From the NCBI GenBank assembly GCA_914767715.1, contig OU612070.1:17970025-18030024 (forward strand): a stretch of DNA of 60,000 nucleotides, read 5' to 3'. Of this stretch, positions 32,283-54,000 are shown piece after piece (position 1 is the first letter of the stretch; each line of letters starts with the position of its first letter). This DNA comes from Membranipora membranacea. Lineage: Eukaryota; Bryozoa; Gymnolaemata; Cheilostomatida; Membraniporidae. Under the pieces are notes generated by a model that made no database searches, was not told where the DNA came from, and saw only the letters and a list, made by a program, of their open reading frames with translations. A program made the translations under genes and the position numbers.

Positions 32283-35200
32283 TCAGACAACTGCCTGCTT
32301 TTCTTTACGTTGCCTCTTAGCCTCTTTTTTTGCTTCTTCATTTCGCCTTTTCGTCATGGGATTACGAGGGTCATAAATTTCATACCTGTCCACATCGGTG
32401 ACATTTGCATCCAACACTTTACCATGGGCATCTCCGAACTCTAACTTATGAGACATCCTAAAACAAAAACAATCCAATCCCAAGTTATCTCCTGTAATAT
32501 AAATGCGTCAAAAAAACCTAAATGAATCTCAGCAACCACCATGGAGGATAGCTCACCGTATACACATCGATTCATCACCTTAAGACAAAGCCTTTTTTGA
32601 AGGTTATCTACCAAACCTAAATTATCTGAATCATGTTACTAAGCGTTGATGTAGCAATTTATTGAATAAAAAAGACTATGACATATCTATTTTTTAATGG
32701 TATAGAAATGTTCAAAAAATAAAAGTTTAAATATCAACTCAGTTATTGGCTATCAACTAGTTGTTGTTTGGCAGTCAGATGAAAACCTCATATGACAGTT
32801 GCTCGTCCAGTATACATCAAACTTCGGAACCAAAGATTTAACACCAGCTCAAATATTCAGAACACACTTAACTGATTTGTCAAACTTATATTATTAACAA
32901 AGTGTTAACACTTTAAAATGCTCACCATCCATCATCAGTTTGATTTTGCTCTTCTCTATCCTGATTGTGCTTCTCCTCACCAGTAACATCATTGTTATCT
33001 TTGTAGCTGTCCTCTAATCTCTGTACTGTTCTTAACTTAGTCTCAAACTTAGCTAGTAAAGCTAATGTCTGTGCCTCTCTACTAGCTCCTAATAATCAAC
33101 ATCCCAAAATTCAACCTCATAATATCGGCATCAACATATGTTCGGCAGCCGTGGATTTGTGAAGACCATGACTTAGATCAAACTTGCCCTACAAAACTTG
33201 TCTGCTAATATAATCCTCTAGATAATGCATCTAACCAGCACACATATTGTGTCTCAGTAATATTTGCTGATCGCTAAATTGAGCCAATACCATAAATAGG
33301 AAGAAAAAGAGAGTGAGTACAAATTAGTTTGCAGCTCCAGGGTCATAACAACTGAGAAATGGTATGCAGTGCTTTAGTCGTGTTTTGACCAATTTGTTTC
33401 AGAGCTGTTCTCTCACCTTTTTTAGGCACTGTTTTTTTTTGTTTAGTATACATTTCTTGCTGCTTTTTATATTCTGTTACAGCTTCAGAATCTTTTGTTT
33501 TCTGTTTATCTATAAATTAAAGATATCGAGATAGGTGAAGAATATCTGACAAGCATTTGCAACTTTGGTAACCAGGGCAGCTTATACAGATAGAAAAAAA
33601 CCTGAGGATGGTGCTGAGGATGGTACTGAGGATGGTGCATAGCCCAATTATTGTGTTTGAAGCTAAAAATCCATACAAGGGACAAAGAAACAAAACCAAT
33701 GAATAGTAACAGGACTAGAAGTGACAAGTATAATGGTTAAAACTATAGAGGCATTTTTTGACAAAGTCCTCTAGTGATTGTAAAACATCACTACTTTCTT
33801 CACAAATGAAGATATTCATCTTACAGAATACCATGTTGCTAACTGATGCATAATTAACATGTGATCTTTCTATCTGTAATTATTCATCTTAAAGGGCAAC
33901 CAGGGTTTCAAACAATGTCTCATTGATTAATAGCTGATTGCACCTTCTTCACAGAAAAAAAAACAAAATCTAATTCGGATGATTATTCAGCCACAATTCT
34001 TGTGAAACATTCTATCAGGTACTCGAACTCAGCTAAAATAGAATACCACAGAGCAGTTTCCTGTTCCTGTTATTATTTAGCCTGTGATCTATCATCATTA
34101 CAGCATGTCTTGGAACCTCCCCTAAATTGAAGTCTTACCCAGCTTAGAGTCAGCAACCCATTTGAGTTTTGCATCGCGTAATGAACAAAGCTAATGCTGC
34201 CTAGCACATTATTTACTACCCATTAATGCATTGCAGCCGAAACCTTGGTTGCCCTTTAAGGAAGATATACTGACAAAAATGCCCCTACCTTTTAAATTAA
34301 AAGTAACCAGTTTAAGTTTACCTGTTTGTTCATCAGCACATTCAGAAGGCAGTGATTTATTTTTTGAGCTCATTGCTTTCATTAACTTCTTCTGCTCTTT
34401 CCTCATTTCTTCTCTAAAATATAAATACAGTATTGATTGTAATGGTCTGTCAATTCAAATTTTAAGAGATTAATCGTCCAAAATATTTGCTTACATCAAG
34501 GCTACTTTGTATATTCTCACTAAGTGAGCACAATCACCATAGGCATTGTCTATGGCAATCACTTACATTTTAGATGATGTTGATGTATGGGCCTTTCCCT
34601 CATCATAATTTCTTTCAGATTTGCTGCCAGTTTTTTCTTGGTTATACTTTTCTAGTTTATCTCTTACACTTAGCACAGCACTCTCGTTAGTTTTATCATC
34701 TGATGATGTAGGAGGGGGCATCTCTGTGATGTCCCCTGCTACATGACTGAGACGAGGATCCTCAGCTAGGTCATGAGCTGATTTACCTCCCTTAATCTTA
34801 AACTCCTGTCAATACAAGATTATTTCCTGGATGCTTGGTACAATTCACCCGGTAAAACTATTTACTAGAAAGTAAAATTAATCAAAACTAGCTTAGATTG
34901 ACTTTGCCAATCGATGTAGGTATGGCGATTCATTCATATTCATCCAATGCACTTTTAACTATATTGCGATATTTGTGAATGTTTGAAAAAGTAACAGGAA
35001 GTGCACAACCAGGTGTAATCCAGGTGAAGCGCGACCAGATGTAAGCTCTCTGGCACAAAACAAGCTACAACTTGTAATTGTATCCTCATGGGCAAATAGA
35101 GGATAACTCCCATTCACTATTGCAAACAAGTATTGGTCTACACTCTACAGCATGCAGCAGGTGTTCTTTACCCTGTAGATACCGTGACAAAAAACTGATG

Positions 35201-37679
35201 AAAAGCGCATAAATAACAAACCTCTGACAATTTGCTAGCAACTTCTTCCTCTTCTTCAGCCTCATCGCCAAATGACAGGAGCTTAAAATCTCTGTAAACA
35301 CGTTATAAATACATTATAAAAGCAGAAGACAAATGCATGTTATAGTCAGACAGTTATTTATGATTAAGTTATGTCGGATTTGCACGGTAAAAAAATTCAA
35401 TGCACTACTTGGGATGAATTACTGATGCAGAGAATGATACTTACCTTCCCTTATAGGAGGCACTCTTTCCACCATCAATAATTCATGCCAAGTAGTGAGT
35501 TGAATCTTTTTACCATGCAATTCTGATATAACTCTATCATAAGCAACTGCCTGACTGTATCATGCATTGGTCTTTGGGTAGTCTTTAAATGATTCATTTC
35601 AAGTTTGGTGATGACAGGTTGCAGAAGCATACATATCATGTATAAATGTCCACCATTTAGGCCATATTATTGATACCTTGTTTAAAATGGCATAAAGAGC
35701 AATGAGGTCATGTTAAGTCCATAATCTACGTCTACCGGAATATCGAATAGCAGAGCAAGTATATCAGGAAACAATGTGCCTAGAAGCTACATGTCAGCAT
35801 ATTCTATAATTAATTAAACTTGTTCACACTCACTTTGTAGCTTTTGACTGAGATTTGCTCTTCTTTTTCTTATCAGATTTCTCATGTTTGATAGTCTCAC
35901 GGGGCACAATGTCATCAAAAGGATTGGATAATATCTAAGAAAAGTTGGAATGGAGAAGTTTGAACATGTTTTTTTTACCAATCACAAGAACCACTAACAC
36001 ATGATACTTGAAATGCACAGAAAAAAACATCCTTTCATAAGCCAGTGGTGAAAAAAAAACAATGCTGACAGTAAACAGTGTTGATGAAAGCGACTTTAAA
36101 ATAATAGCATCGTCACAAGGCTACAAAAAACTAGCCACGTGACTAAGCTATTGAAATACAGGGTAGGTAAGGTGCGATAATACTGTTTCTATTCAAGAAC
36201 AGCTACAAAAGACTTTATAACAACAAATATTTCTTACCTCAGTCTTTTTGATTTTAGGAGGATCCAAAGGGCGGTCGTTATCATCTGTATGTATTTCGTT
36301 TAGTTTGATGAGGTTATAGATTGTCTCTCCTGTTACCTTTGTTAATTAATGAGGTTGAGTTAAAGGTGAGACTGCCTAATGGATGTCAAGGTGCATACAA
36401 AAAAAAATTACCCAGGGGAGTAAATATTAGCTACAGTTTGGCTAAGCTCACATCGGCTCGTACCGGGGTGGCTTAATGTTAGCTGGCACCAATTTTCATA
36501 AGTTCAGTTATTATGATCTAGCGCTACGTTTCACTAATTTGGTTCTGCTCGAACCTGTCTACATGCAAAAAACTTCACTCTTCCAAGGTAGAGCTAAACA
36601 TGTACACTGCACAGGGCATCATTACCTCACATTATTAGACATTGGTAGTAGACTGGTATGAGTATGACTAACTTACCTTTCCAAACACAGTGTGCTTGCC
36701 TTGAAGTTCTTGTGTCGGGCCAAGTGTGAAGAAAAATTGACTACTGTTGTCATCTCTACCAGCATTAGCCATGGCAACGAGTCCTCTACGTACAAATCTC
36801 AGTCTAGAGTGTATCTCATCCTATAACAAGTATCATCACCAGATCTAAGGTACATTAGTACATGCTTTACACTGAGGGCAAAATTATGGTGCTACACCTG
36901 TGGTTTTGTGTTAAGGAACTGTATACCAAGATTTATAGATTATCATCAACTCACCCTGAATGGTTTTCCATATATGGACTCTCCTCCATCACCTGTACCT
37001 GAAGGATCACCACCCTGGGCTATGAAATCTTTAATGATGCGATGAAATACAGTACCATTGTAATACCCCTCCATACACAGCTGTACAAAGTTTCTGCATG
37101 CTTTTGGTGCTTCCCGAGTCCATAGCTCAATGTCTATTTCTCCAACAGATGTATCCAGCAATACCTAATCAAGATAAAATGATTTGTTTTATTGCATGTA
37201 AGAGGTTGATTAACACATGTGAGAAGAAAAGACATGCTTGCTTATTGCAAACCAAAGATAGTAAGCAGTCAAAATGTGGATATTTATTTACTCCTATATC
37301 ACATACAAAGATGGTTATATGTACAACTTTATTCTGCTGATTAAATTGTATAGTAGAACATATTATAATAAGAGCATGCATAAATAATATGGCTCATACA
37401 AAATTGAGTGTACTTATGGAATATGTTATTACCTGAACAGTTCTATAGAATTTCTGAGGTGGCAATTTGAAAAAAAGCTGATGCTTATATGGTAAAACAC
37501 AGACCGCAAACAGATTTATTCATTGCGAACAGTGAATGTTTAATTATAGTACATATTAAGTTTATTATCTGAATTTTTCATGGGGGCATGTATTATCCTG
37601 AGCTTGAGGTCATATTTAAATTCAACCTAAGCCTTACCTTTCCATTTGTAGGTGGTTCCTGGATATATATATTGCTCAT
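32283..37679 (-). CDS. CWC27: Spliceosome-associated cyclophilin CWC27
   Basis: A nuclear, cyclophilin-type protein of the activated spliceosome. Exons (descending): 37679-37638, 37164-36955, 36820-36677, 36336-36238, 35934-35834, 35291-35222, 34805-34567, 34413-34322, 33509-33417, 33088-32926, 32457-32283; 475 aa (human 472). The N-terminus [14 protein letters not shown] is identical to the vertebrate protein. The cyclophilin fold follows ([56 protein letters not shown]). The usual ligand-contact Trp is Glu here ([12 protein letters not shown]), as in other CWC27 proteins, so weak or no isomerase activity is expected. The C-terminal half is charged and low-complexity and ends in [13 protein letters not shown] and [15 protein letters not shown], the conserved CWC27 tail. 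The gene is divergent from adenosine kinase, 1.66 kb away. Confidence 0.97.
35344..35557. mobile_element. Foldback MITE, about 214 bp, in CWC27 intron 5
   Basis: Inverted arms of about 80 bp: AGTCAGACAGTT at the left end pairs with AACTGCCTGACT at the right, continuing through GCACGGTAAAA and TGCACTACTTGGGATGAATT blocks. Some mismatches, so it is older than the palindrome at 26612. It begins about 50 bp upstream of the acceptor-side exon at 35291. Confidence 0.75.
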
Positions 37680-39342
37680 TTTGTATGCTTACTAGGAGCT
37701 GAGACTAGAGAAGAAATGTCACTGAAGGCTGTCAGAGTACCCTGTGTGCTTGGTCAGTATGTGGTGTATGTATGTCAGTATGTGCAGCAGCTTCTGCTAC
37801 GACTACAATAACACTATATATGACTACTGCATTTATTTACTATTGTCACATAGCTACTCCAAAACCTGGGTCTCTGGCAATGTCTGACTACCCCCAGGGT
37901 TTAAAGGCGATTCATGATAGATATGACACATCCAACTCTCATGGTCTCTAGAGTCAAAAGATACTACCTCGAAAGCTGTTCATTCATACCTCATTTGAGA
38001 AATCAGCCCTTGCGAAATCAAGCCCCATGCCCCTTTACCAGGATACAATTACAAATCCAAAACCCTCTTCTAGCGCCCCTCAGATGTAGTAAAAACGTGA
38101 TTGAGCCAGTGGGCCTATTTGTACCTAGATGGTGTAGAAAGAGCTTATATCAATGCCTCCCAGATTTTGAGTTCAACTCGGGCAACTCAGGGGATTTAGG
38201 AGTATGAGCTCATAACTCAGATTTTGCCTCATATTCATATAATATGGGGAATTCCTCGCAGTGTGGTCCAGTTGTATGAATATAAAGAAACATTTTGATG
38301 TTGTAATATATGAAACACAATACGTAACCAGGATGCAGTCTACAGTGATTCTTTATCGATGATCTGCTAAAAGCGCTAAAAATCTGAATTATGCATCTGC
38401 AGACGCCTAGATTTCTAGCAAGGCTTCGGCGACTTGGCACATACCCTCAGTTTTTTATGCACTTTGCACTTACGCCTTTGAAATGCCATAAACCAACACG
38501 ACTCGACACAACACAATACAAATACTGAGTTTGTGGTTGATTTGAATCCTCCCCGGTTGAGAGCGCCCCGCTAAGGCATGCAAGTCTCAAGAACCCATAC
38601 CTGTGGGGGGGGGAGGTGCTCGCTCGGATCAATTTGGTTGAGGGGAACAAGGACAAAGACCCAGGAGGAGTGCCCCAAGTCAAACAAACAACTAGCTATT
38701 CCAGGATTTGGAGTAGACTTACCACAGGCACATGTACATACATTGACAGGTCTACTCAAAAATTTGGTCTCCAATGGGCTCATTTCTTTCCCTGGTAGCA
38801 AGCAAGGATAATTATCTCTGCTGGCAGCGAGAAAGGAGCACTCCTTGATGGCAGTCTTGTGTGCCGCAATCAATGGCAATCAATCATAATCATTCAATGA
38901 GATCGCAACCCAAAGGAGGTTAGAATTCAATGAATCCAATGCCCCCTCCCCTAGTGTAGAATCAGAGGTGGGACAGTAAAAATTCACCATAGATGGATTT
39001 AGGAGAAGACCTATTAGTCATACTGTCTTCATAGATTTCTATGACTTTTCTTTGCTACAGATAAGTTGCCCAGGGAGAGGGTTGAGCTGTACATGAATTT
39101 TTCCTTATCATCATCATAGATAGATAGATAGATTAGATGTCTATATTTTCTCCTCCAGTAGTGACAGGTTACACATTAAACCCATATTTCGAAAGATTCT
39201 AATTAATGACACTTTTCTCGATTGTTGTACAGTAAAGCCGACAAAATCCACACCAGTTCTTTCTTCTAATTCCGGAGGTGTGGGAAAGGTTACTATTTAA
39301 AAGGATTAATTTAAGTTTTTCACTGCATTCTGCAAAATCAAC
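37680..39342. other. Divergent intergenic region between CWC27 and adenosine kinase
   Basis: 1.66 kb that should hold both promoters. The middle (38450-38880) is somewhat richer in G+C, with long open frames on both strands, but these overlap each other, lack splice partners and match no family I know. A GATA run lies at 39115-39135. No core promoter motif can be defended. Confidence 0.45.
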
Positions 39343-46751
<7,409 letters not shown>

Positions 46752-48008
46752 CAACTCAGTAGCCACTTCTAAATCAGGTGCCAACCCAACCCACTCCACT
46801 CATGTCTTATTCCAAAGAAGATTTATGCATTTCTAAGCGGCTGTTGCCCTGCCAACATTCACTTATATATTTGTACATTTTTTCCAAAGGTTAATAATAC
46901 TGCTGAATCGATGGAATTTTCCTAGCTTTTTCCTTAATAAAAGTTAATAGATTTTAAATTTGCTCACTGGGATGATTTTGGTTTATGTTGACAGGATGTA
47001 GTATGAGCATTCCTACTGAATCAAATAAATACCAATAAATCATAAATATATACCATAAGCAAGCTCCTGGTTTTAGAATTATAAAAACCCAGGCTGTGTC
47101 ATCGTAACTCAGCCTGTTAGATTCATGACGTGTCACTTCCCATTGATTGTAAAGTAAACTAGTAGTGAATTTGAGAACATATAATAATAATAATAAACGA
47201 TAAATAGATCAATAAGGTTTCATAGTTTTTTTTGTTTTGTAGTTAATTCATATTTAAGCCACCTATTGGATTTAGCTATATTTTATACATTGGGATATAC
47301 ATGCTGTTCTGCCTTATTGATTAAAGCACTTTATTTACATTGAAGCCTTAGTGCCTAACCCTTGAGCATATAGATGCCTACCTGCTCCATAAATTGGTCA
47401 TGATTTCATTTATCTATAACAGTCAAGTGTGTGGATATCAGTTCAATTAAATCGGAATAATTATTTATGATTGCATAAATTGATTCAAGATATACAATAA
47501 TTTGTCATTTTAACTCCCTCTGGAACTTGTGACATGTATTATTGATACAGACTCTGATTGCTCCATTCAAAAGGAAGATTAAGGTTATACTTGAGTACAG
47601 TAGTAAACTTACTCAAATTTGTTTATCATTTCTCCTAAGCTCAATACTTTGCTGGTTTGCCCTTGGTGATAATGGTTAGCTCTTAGTTACCATCGCAGCA
47701 CAGTAAGTATGTTTTTTGTAATGTCATTCCATGAGTTTATTGGAGAGATTTTAATTTTCGTTTGTGTAGTGCAGTAGTATTTGACAATCTAACAGGAAGT
47801 TGTTATGGGAGTTGAAAAACATTGCATGGGCAACTATTGTACCTGCAGTTTTGATGGCTTTTTCTGCTTTAAGGAATTATGTTTGCAGGACTTGGTACAT
47901 TTTGTCAATGGTAGAGATATGCAAGGTGTGTGCATGACATGATCCCTCAAAACAATTTGGTTAGCTGAATGATGAATGCTGGACTTTATTCATATGGTTG
48001 TAGGGAAC
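46752..48008. other. Intergenic region between ADK and the glutamate receptor
   Basis: AT-rich; carries the ADK polyadenylation signal and a short (AAT)n run near 47182-47197. A TTGTAG acceptor-like site at 47997-48002 lies just before the receptor ATG, so a 5' UTR intron is possible. No other gene seen. Confidence 0.4.
46936..46941 (+). terminator. AATAAA polyadenylation signal of ADK
   Basis: A canonical hexamer 185 nt after the stop codon at 46749-46751. Confidence 0.6.
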
Positions 48009-51000
48009 ATGGGCCGAGTAAAGATTCATTCGGAAAACAGTCGAGAGGTTTTTATTACTGTACTCCTGGCCAGTATTATACACTCTTCCTTCACAACCGA
48101 TCAGCTGAAAGGTGTCGAGTTCAGCGTTGATACCAGTGAGACTATCATCAGCGATATCACCAACAAGCCAATAATATATGGAATATTCAGAAATCAGAGT
48201 TATCTAGATAACTTTACTTCTATCATCCATAATAATCACTCTCATCTCAGGTGAGTATGAATTGATATAGCAATAAAGAACTGAAGATACTTACAGCAGC
48301 CTCTACAAGAAATATTGTTGAGAATGAGATGTTGGTTACCTGTAAACCAATTTAAACAAGTTTTATGGTAACCTTGCAGTACTTGAAAAGATGATGCTGG
48401 TTTGTGTCAAGTGTACTTGTGTTGAAAAATCCACAATGCCAAGCCTACCACCTGTCACCACATGTCACCACTTGTCACCACGTGTCACACATGTCATTAT
48501 TTGTAGGAGTATAGGAATGTTGGCAGATGATTACAATCACACAGCGCTGTTAGATGCTATGTGTAACACATCCGATGTTGTGCTTATCTACGCCCTGATT
48601 GACCAAACTTATACACATATCATATCTGCTGTGGCTGCACTTCGAGGCATACCTGTTTTCCTCTATGATACAGACTTGTTTACACAGTATAATACTGTAG
48701 GTACTACCTCATGCTGTTCCTTACAAATGAAGCCTTCATGCTTAAACCAGACGTGATACGCTGCTGGAGGTAGTACTATTGTAATAATTATTTAGATTTT
48801 GGTCTAGGCAACTCTATGTGACATTCCATGATACCAGCCATTAGCTGACATTGGTGGACAAAACATTGCCACAGATATTACCTCCGCCAATAGTTTAAGC
48901 ACTATTAGATAGATTGTTGTCTGACCGACAGATAAGACCAGACCATAAACATATTTATATGTTTATGGTCCAGAACGACAATCTGATCAAAAAAGGCATA
49001 GATTCTTCTATTCTGTGCCTCAGACTTTGGTTATAATTTTGGCTTAGAAGTTTATGAACTGGTGTCAATATCTCAATTCTCATAATTTAGACGGAAAACT
49101 GGGCCACAGTATCTGCTCAATAAAGCAGTTTATTATGATGCAACTCTTTTGCGCGTTTGATTCTTACAGTTAAACTGAAATCTAAAAGTTTTTACTAAGT
49201 TAAGTTTAGTTGCATGTGTATTAAAACTTCTCCTATTACAAATAAATATATGACTGAGTGAGTTTATCGATACCTCACCCACATGAAGGGTAAATTGAAC
49301 GCCTAAATATTCCAAACCACGTAATATTATCATGAGCTTTGAATAAAGCAGTAAAATTGATCTGATTACGTATCCTTTCATATATATAAACTCACATAGA
49401 ACTTCTCAATTTACCATTGTCTTCACTTCCTTTCCCCTCTAGTTTATATTGATTTAGTTTTCCTGTGTCTAATGTATTCTCTCTTACCAGTTAAGGTTTA
49501 TATAAAATATTGGCACAAATATTGGCTGTTGTTGATAACTGCGTTAGGGGATGTGATGATTGGTATGCGGTAGAAATGCCGTCCAGTTTTAGTTGAACTA
49601 TGATTGAGACCCTAGTGTATGTTTGTTAACAGGTCTTGCCTCCACAGACAGAGTTGATATACTATCTGAACACAAAGAAGAGCGACGAAGCCAGGGCCAT
49701 ATCTGACATTGTTCTTACCTATAATTGGCCTCACATAGACCTTCTAGTTGGAGCTGAATTACAGTACGATGGATTCCTTGACACATTCACTCAACTATTC
49801 AATCACCGACATCCAGGAGAACTCAACGTCATCGTGATAGAAAAAGATGAGTCAGTTCGAAACTTACTAATCCAGTTAGAGGATGTAATTACAACAAGGG
49901 CGGTAAGGTTAGAGCGCTGATCAGCATGCTCTTGTTGTGCATTATGGCCTAACCATGGCTATAAATACTAATGTCGCAGGGTAAAAGTTGATATATCATT
50001 CATGCTCTCCACAATAAATTCTGTTTGGAACTATCTATTTTAATTACAGATATGCTTAATTCAGACACTCTTCGGAGGGCTGTCGGTTTTAGGATAAATG
50101 GGGTAAATCTCTGTGTGTGATTTCAGTATCTTTAGTTGCACCCTCCTGATCTCTACCTAGACAAAGTAATAGTGAGATCTTGCTTTTCTTTGTTGGTCCT
50201 TTGAGAGTCATTCGATGTTGTTGGAATCTGTGATAATTACAACACTAGTTTGAGGGTATATCCAAACTTATATGGCAAAGATCCTACCCACAAGTAGATA
50301 CAGCTTTCCTAAAGAGGTTGTATTAGGAGGATCGGGAAGGCCCTGGATTAGAATGAATGGGGTAACAAGTAGCCTTGTGAAACGGGTACTTTTTTATTTT
50401 TTGGGTTCCCAAAACAAAAAAATGGAGGGTATGTGTTGTAATTGTTGCAGACTCTTGCAATACTTTGCCAAGGAAATTACTGGTGTACAATGTTGCATGG
50501 CTTATAATCATTGTTGGCTATAGGCCTATTATTCCTTAGCAGCCATTCGTGTTTGCAACAAATTGTACAAGTATTGAGTGCAGGTAGTTTTGAGGCCCAA
50601 TGGTTTCATCCCTCCAATGAGTGGTCCACTCCGATTTTGAATTATGGATGCTAACGATGTCCATGATGGAAAAAACATGAAAAACATCTGCTGCGGCCAG
50701 TCGAACCCTTTCGAACCCAGTCAATACCCTTTGAATGCATTGTGTGCAAGCGCGCTAACCATTCAGCCGCCGCCTAATTTGATTTGTTTAATTCAACACG
50801 GTATATATTTTCGCATCAAATATTTTGTTTGGTACAAGCGGAAGTGGACTTCAATGCTATTCTCATAGATCGATCAAGCTTAAAACTGGTGTCAAATCGA
50901 TATATGGAATCATAGTGATTAGCTCCCACATACCGTTCACATATAAGTCTGCTTGGCAGAAGTGCCTCGGTTCTGGGCTCCGATAGAGTTCCTACGTGAT

Positions 51001-54000
51001 ACCAACAATGATTCTAGGCAAGGCTTGCTTAGTATCTTGTTGAATGAGGAGCTATGTTGTATTTATGGATTCTCAAGAGTTCAGACCTACACAGAATAAA
51101 TTCGCTTCTTGTCAATCTGTATTTTATCTTTGCGATTATAATTATTGTATTTCATCATTAATTTGATACCCAAAAGTATAACAAACACCTTTTTTTTAAA
51201 CCTTGGTGTTTAACTAGAATATAGTTTTATCCTATATAAATAATACTTGGTAATATATTGGTATTGTAGGATAGACACTATGTAACTTCAGAGGTACTCA
51301 TCATACACTGTGATCCCGAACTTGCTCGTGATTTTATCAAGGGTGCTGAGCTCTTGTTTCACAATCATAGAATTGTTTGGATTCTGTCTACAAAAGCTAG
51401 CTCACAACCTGACAGGTAATTCTGACAGCAAAAATAGACCACATTCATATTTATATGATGAGCTCTGTGGGTCTCAGTTGTATGCTGTTTATTGTTTGGT
51501 AATCCCTTGAGATTTATCAGACCATGGCAGTGTCATCTCATTTCCTGTACGTTTAACTTGTTCTCACGCCAATGCTATATTGGACAATGAATTGGGGACT
51601 CTATGGACTGCTTCAGGATGTAAGCTGTGCCTAGTTATATGAGATTGGCATCTGCTGCACGGTTCATATGGTGTAGGCAGAATGTTGAACACTACACTAG
51701 CAAGTGACTCAAATGTTTATAGTTCTAAGTTGAGAAATTTGTAAATTAAAATGTCAATGAATTTGTTATGTGGCATTTAAAACCCAGCAAAATTTTTTTT
51801 TTACCTTTGAAGTATGAAATATCCATGACAAGCTGAAGGAATGTCTTTATTATTTTTATTATACTATTTGGACACTTAAGCTTATGAGACTGTGAGATTG
51901 AGATATGCCAAAGAGCTTAAAAGTACTACCTTTATTATGGTTAAAGTCTCATGACCATGCATTGTCATAATTTCTGAAACATGGGAGGGTGCCGTAATAC
52001 TGCCAATCACCATAGAGCAAATAATTTCTTCTGGCACTTCTGCATCTGCTTAGTAATGTCAGACGACTGGGTCCCTGTAGCAATGTTCATATCATCAGCA
52101 GGGGTAGATGGTATATATAATCCTGAGTTCGGAGTTCATAATAATAGGCTATATTATATTATAGCCTAGCAACCCTGACCTCAGATATAGTGACACTGAC
52201 AGATCAAAGTGGAGATGAACAGTTTGTCGCTCAGTCACTAAATCATATACTTCAGCAAACTATGAGGAGAGACATTCCCCTGCCCGATACGTTTCTTAAC
52301 TCAGAAACATGCGATATGGCGACTTATAACACACAAAAGATACATCAGTGGCAGAGGTAATAAGGTTTTTTAATACCGTTTTTAATACAGTCTAATACAG
52401 TTTCTAATACAGTTTCTAATACAGTTTCTAATACAGTTTAATGCAGATTAATACAGTGTGCTACACTTATAACATTATGGTGTTACCTCTCACAAACCTT
52501 GACAAATTTTGGAATATACTTCAAACTAATTGGGCAATAATCAAGAACAAATTCACAGTGCCCAGCGGCAGGCAGAGAAATTCATGCGACCATCTAATTG
52601 TATTCAATGTGTTTCGATGTTACAGATACTTAGATGAGATTGGTCTGACATCTGATGGTATTGTGAATATTTACAAGTTTGATATGAAGATCAGTTCACA
52701 ATACAACAGTGATGATGATTGGACAGTTGTAGGCTCAGTTGATTCGAGTGAAGAACAACCCATCCCAAGTCTCAGGAAATTCTTGACTGCTATACAAGTA
52801 AGTTTTATCTCTGTCTCAATTCTCATATAAATACTGTTGGAAAATTACAGACTTCAAACTTTGAGTTTGTCAACTCTAGAAGGAAAACAACGTTTCGTTT
52901 ATCAAACACTTTCACGTTGTAGAATATTAAGAGCTTGCTCTAATCTTCATTTCATCATTCAAAATGTTCTCAATTCGTGTTTGCAGAAAAAAATGTACAC
53001 TGTGGTAACAATTATGGATAAGCCGTTTGCTCGAGAAAGTAGCCCTGTAGTGTTTGATGGGGAAGAGTACTGTCCCACCCCATCCGTTCCATGTCTGAGT
53101 ATACCACAGGCTGTTATATCCTCTCACGGATTCTCTTCTAACGTTGTCAGACAGGTGTTTGAAGGTAATATATTATCAAGCTGCTGTAATGAGCTGATAT
53201 ACTCAGCTATATTACTAAATACTCAACGATGATTACTATATACATAATATAATAGCTGTGCGAAACCGCTGGTCTACCAACTCATGTTGGCTGTCCCCTA
53301 GTAATCAATGACTAAATAAGCTGCCTGAACAAAATTAATGCCACTTTCAGACTATTATGCTGGAGAGAGAGTAGCCAGTAGACCCTATGAGAAGAGATGT
53401 TGTGAGGGACTATGCATAGACCTACTCAAGAGTTTGGCTTCAGAACTTCAGTTTGATTATCAACTCTATATTGTACCTGATGGCCAATATGGAGCTTACG
53501 ACCCGGGCTACGGCAATTGGTCTGGTTTAGTCAAAGAGCTGATTGATGGTGAGTGGAGTGGAGTGGTGTAGCCTGGGCAGGCTGTTGTGTCGGGACTCGG
53601 GGGTTGGTGGGTGGGGAGGGGGGGACAGCCTGGGTAGATCCGTCATGACCTCTTCAAGGTCACGACACAGACCTGTCTATTTTTATAAATTAGGATTTAC
53701 GATCAAGAGCCAACTAAGACAAATAATTATCTTTGTTAGTTTAACTAAAGAGTAGTCCTTGGTCTTACATTTGATTCTTCTTCTTATCCCATGTGATTTC
53801 CTGTTCATTTGGCATGTCATACTGTTTGTAAAACTACTGCTTACTTACATATATTAGGCTTAACTAGTAGAGACTGGCTGGAGTGAAGAAAATCTATTAA
53901 CTAAGTTCAGCATCGTGATCAATAGACATTGATACACAGACATCAACATAGTCTATTTCTATCTTGTGCTCACATGACCAAAAGACCATAGAATAAAATC

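Noticed and set aside
37438-37490. Possible extra CWC27 exon ending at a GTAATA donor
   Set aside because: Exon 1 (to 37638) joins exon 2 (from 37164) in phase 0 and reproduces the conserved [20 protein letters not shown] order without it.
38571-38879. 102-codon frame between CWC27 and ADK
   Set aside because: Frames of similar length overlap it on the other strand and in other phases; the region is merely richer in G+C.
50697-50775. tRNA gene
   Set aside because: Box A and box B words are present but no anticodon arm or acceptor stem pairs; a SINE head fits better.
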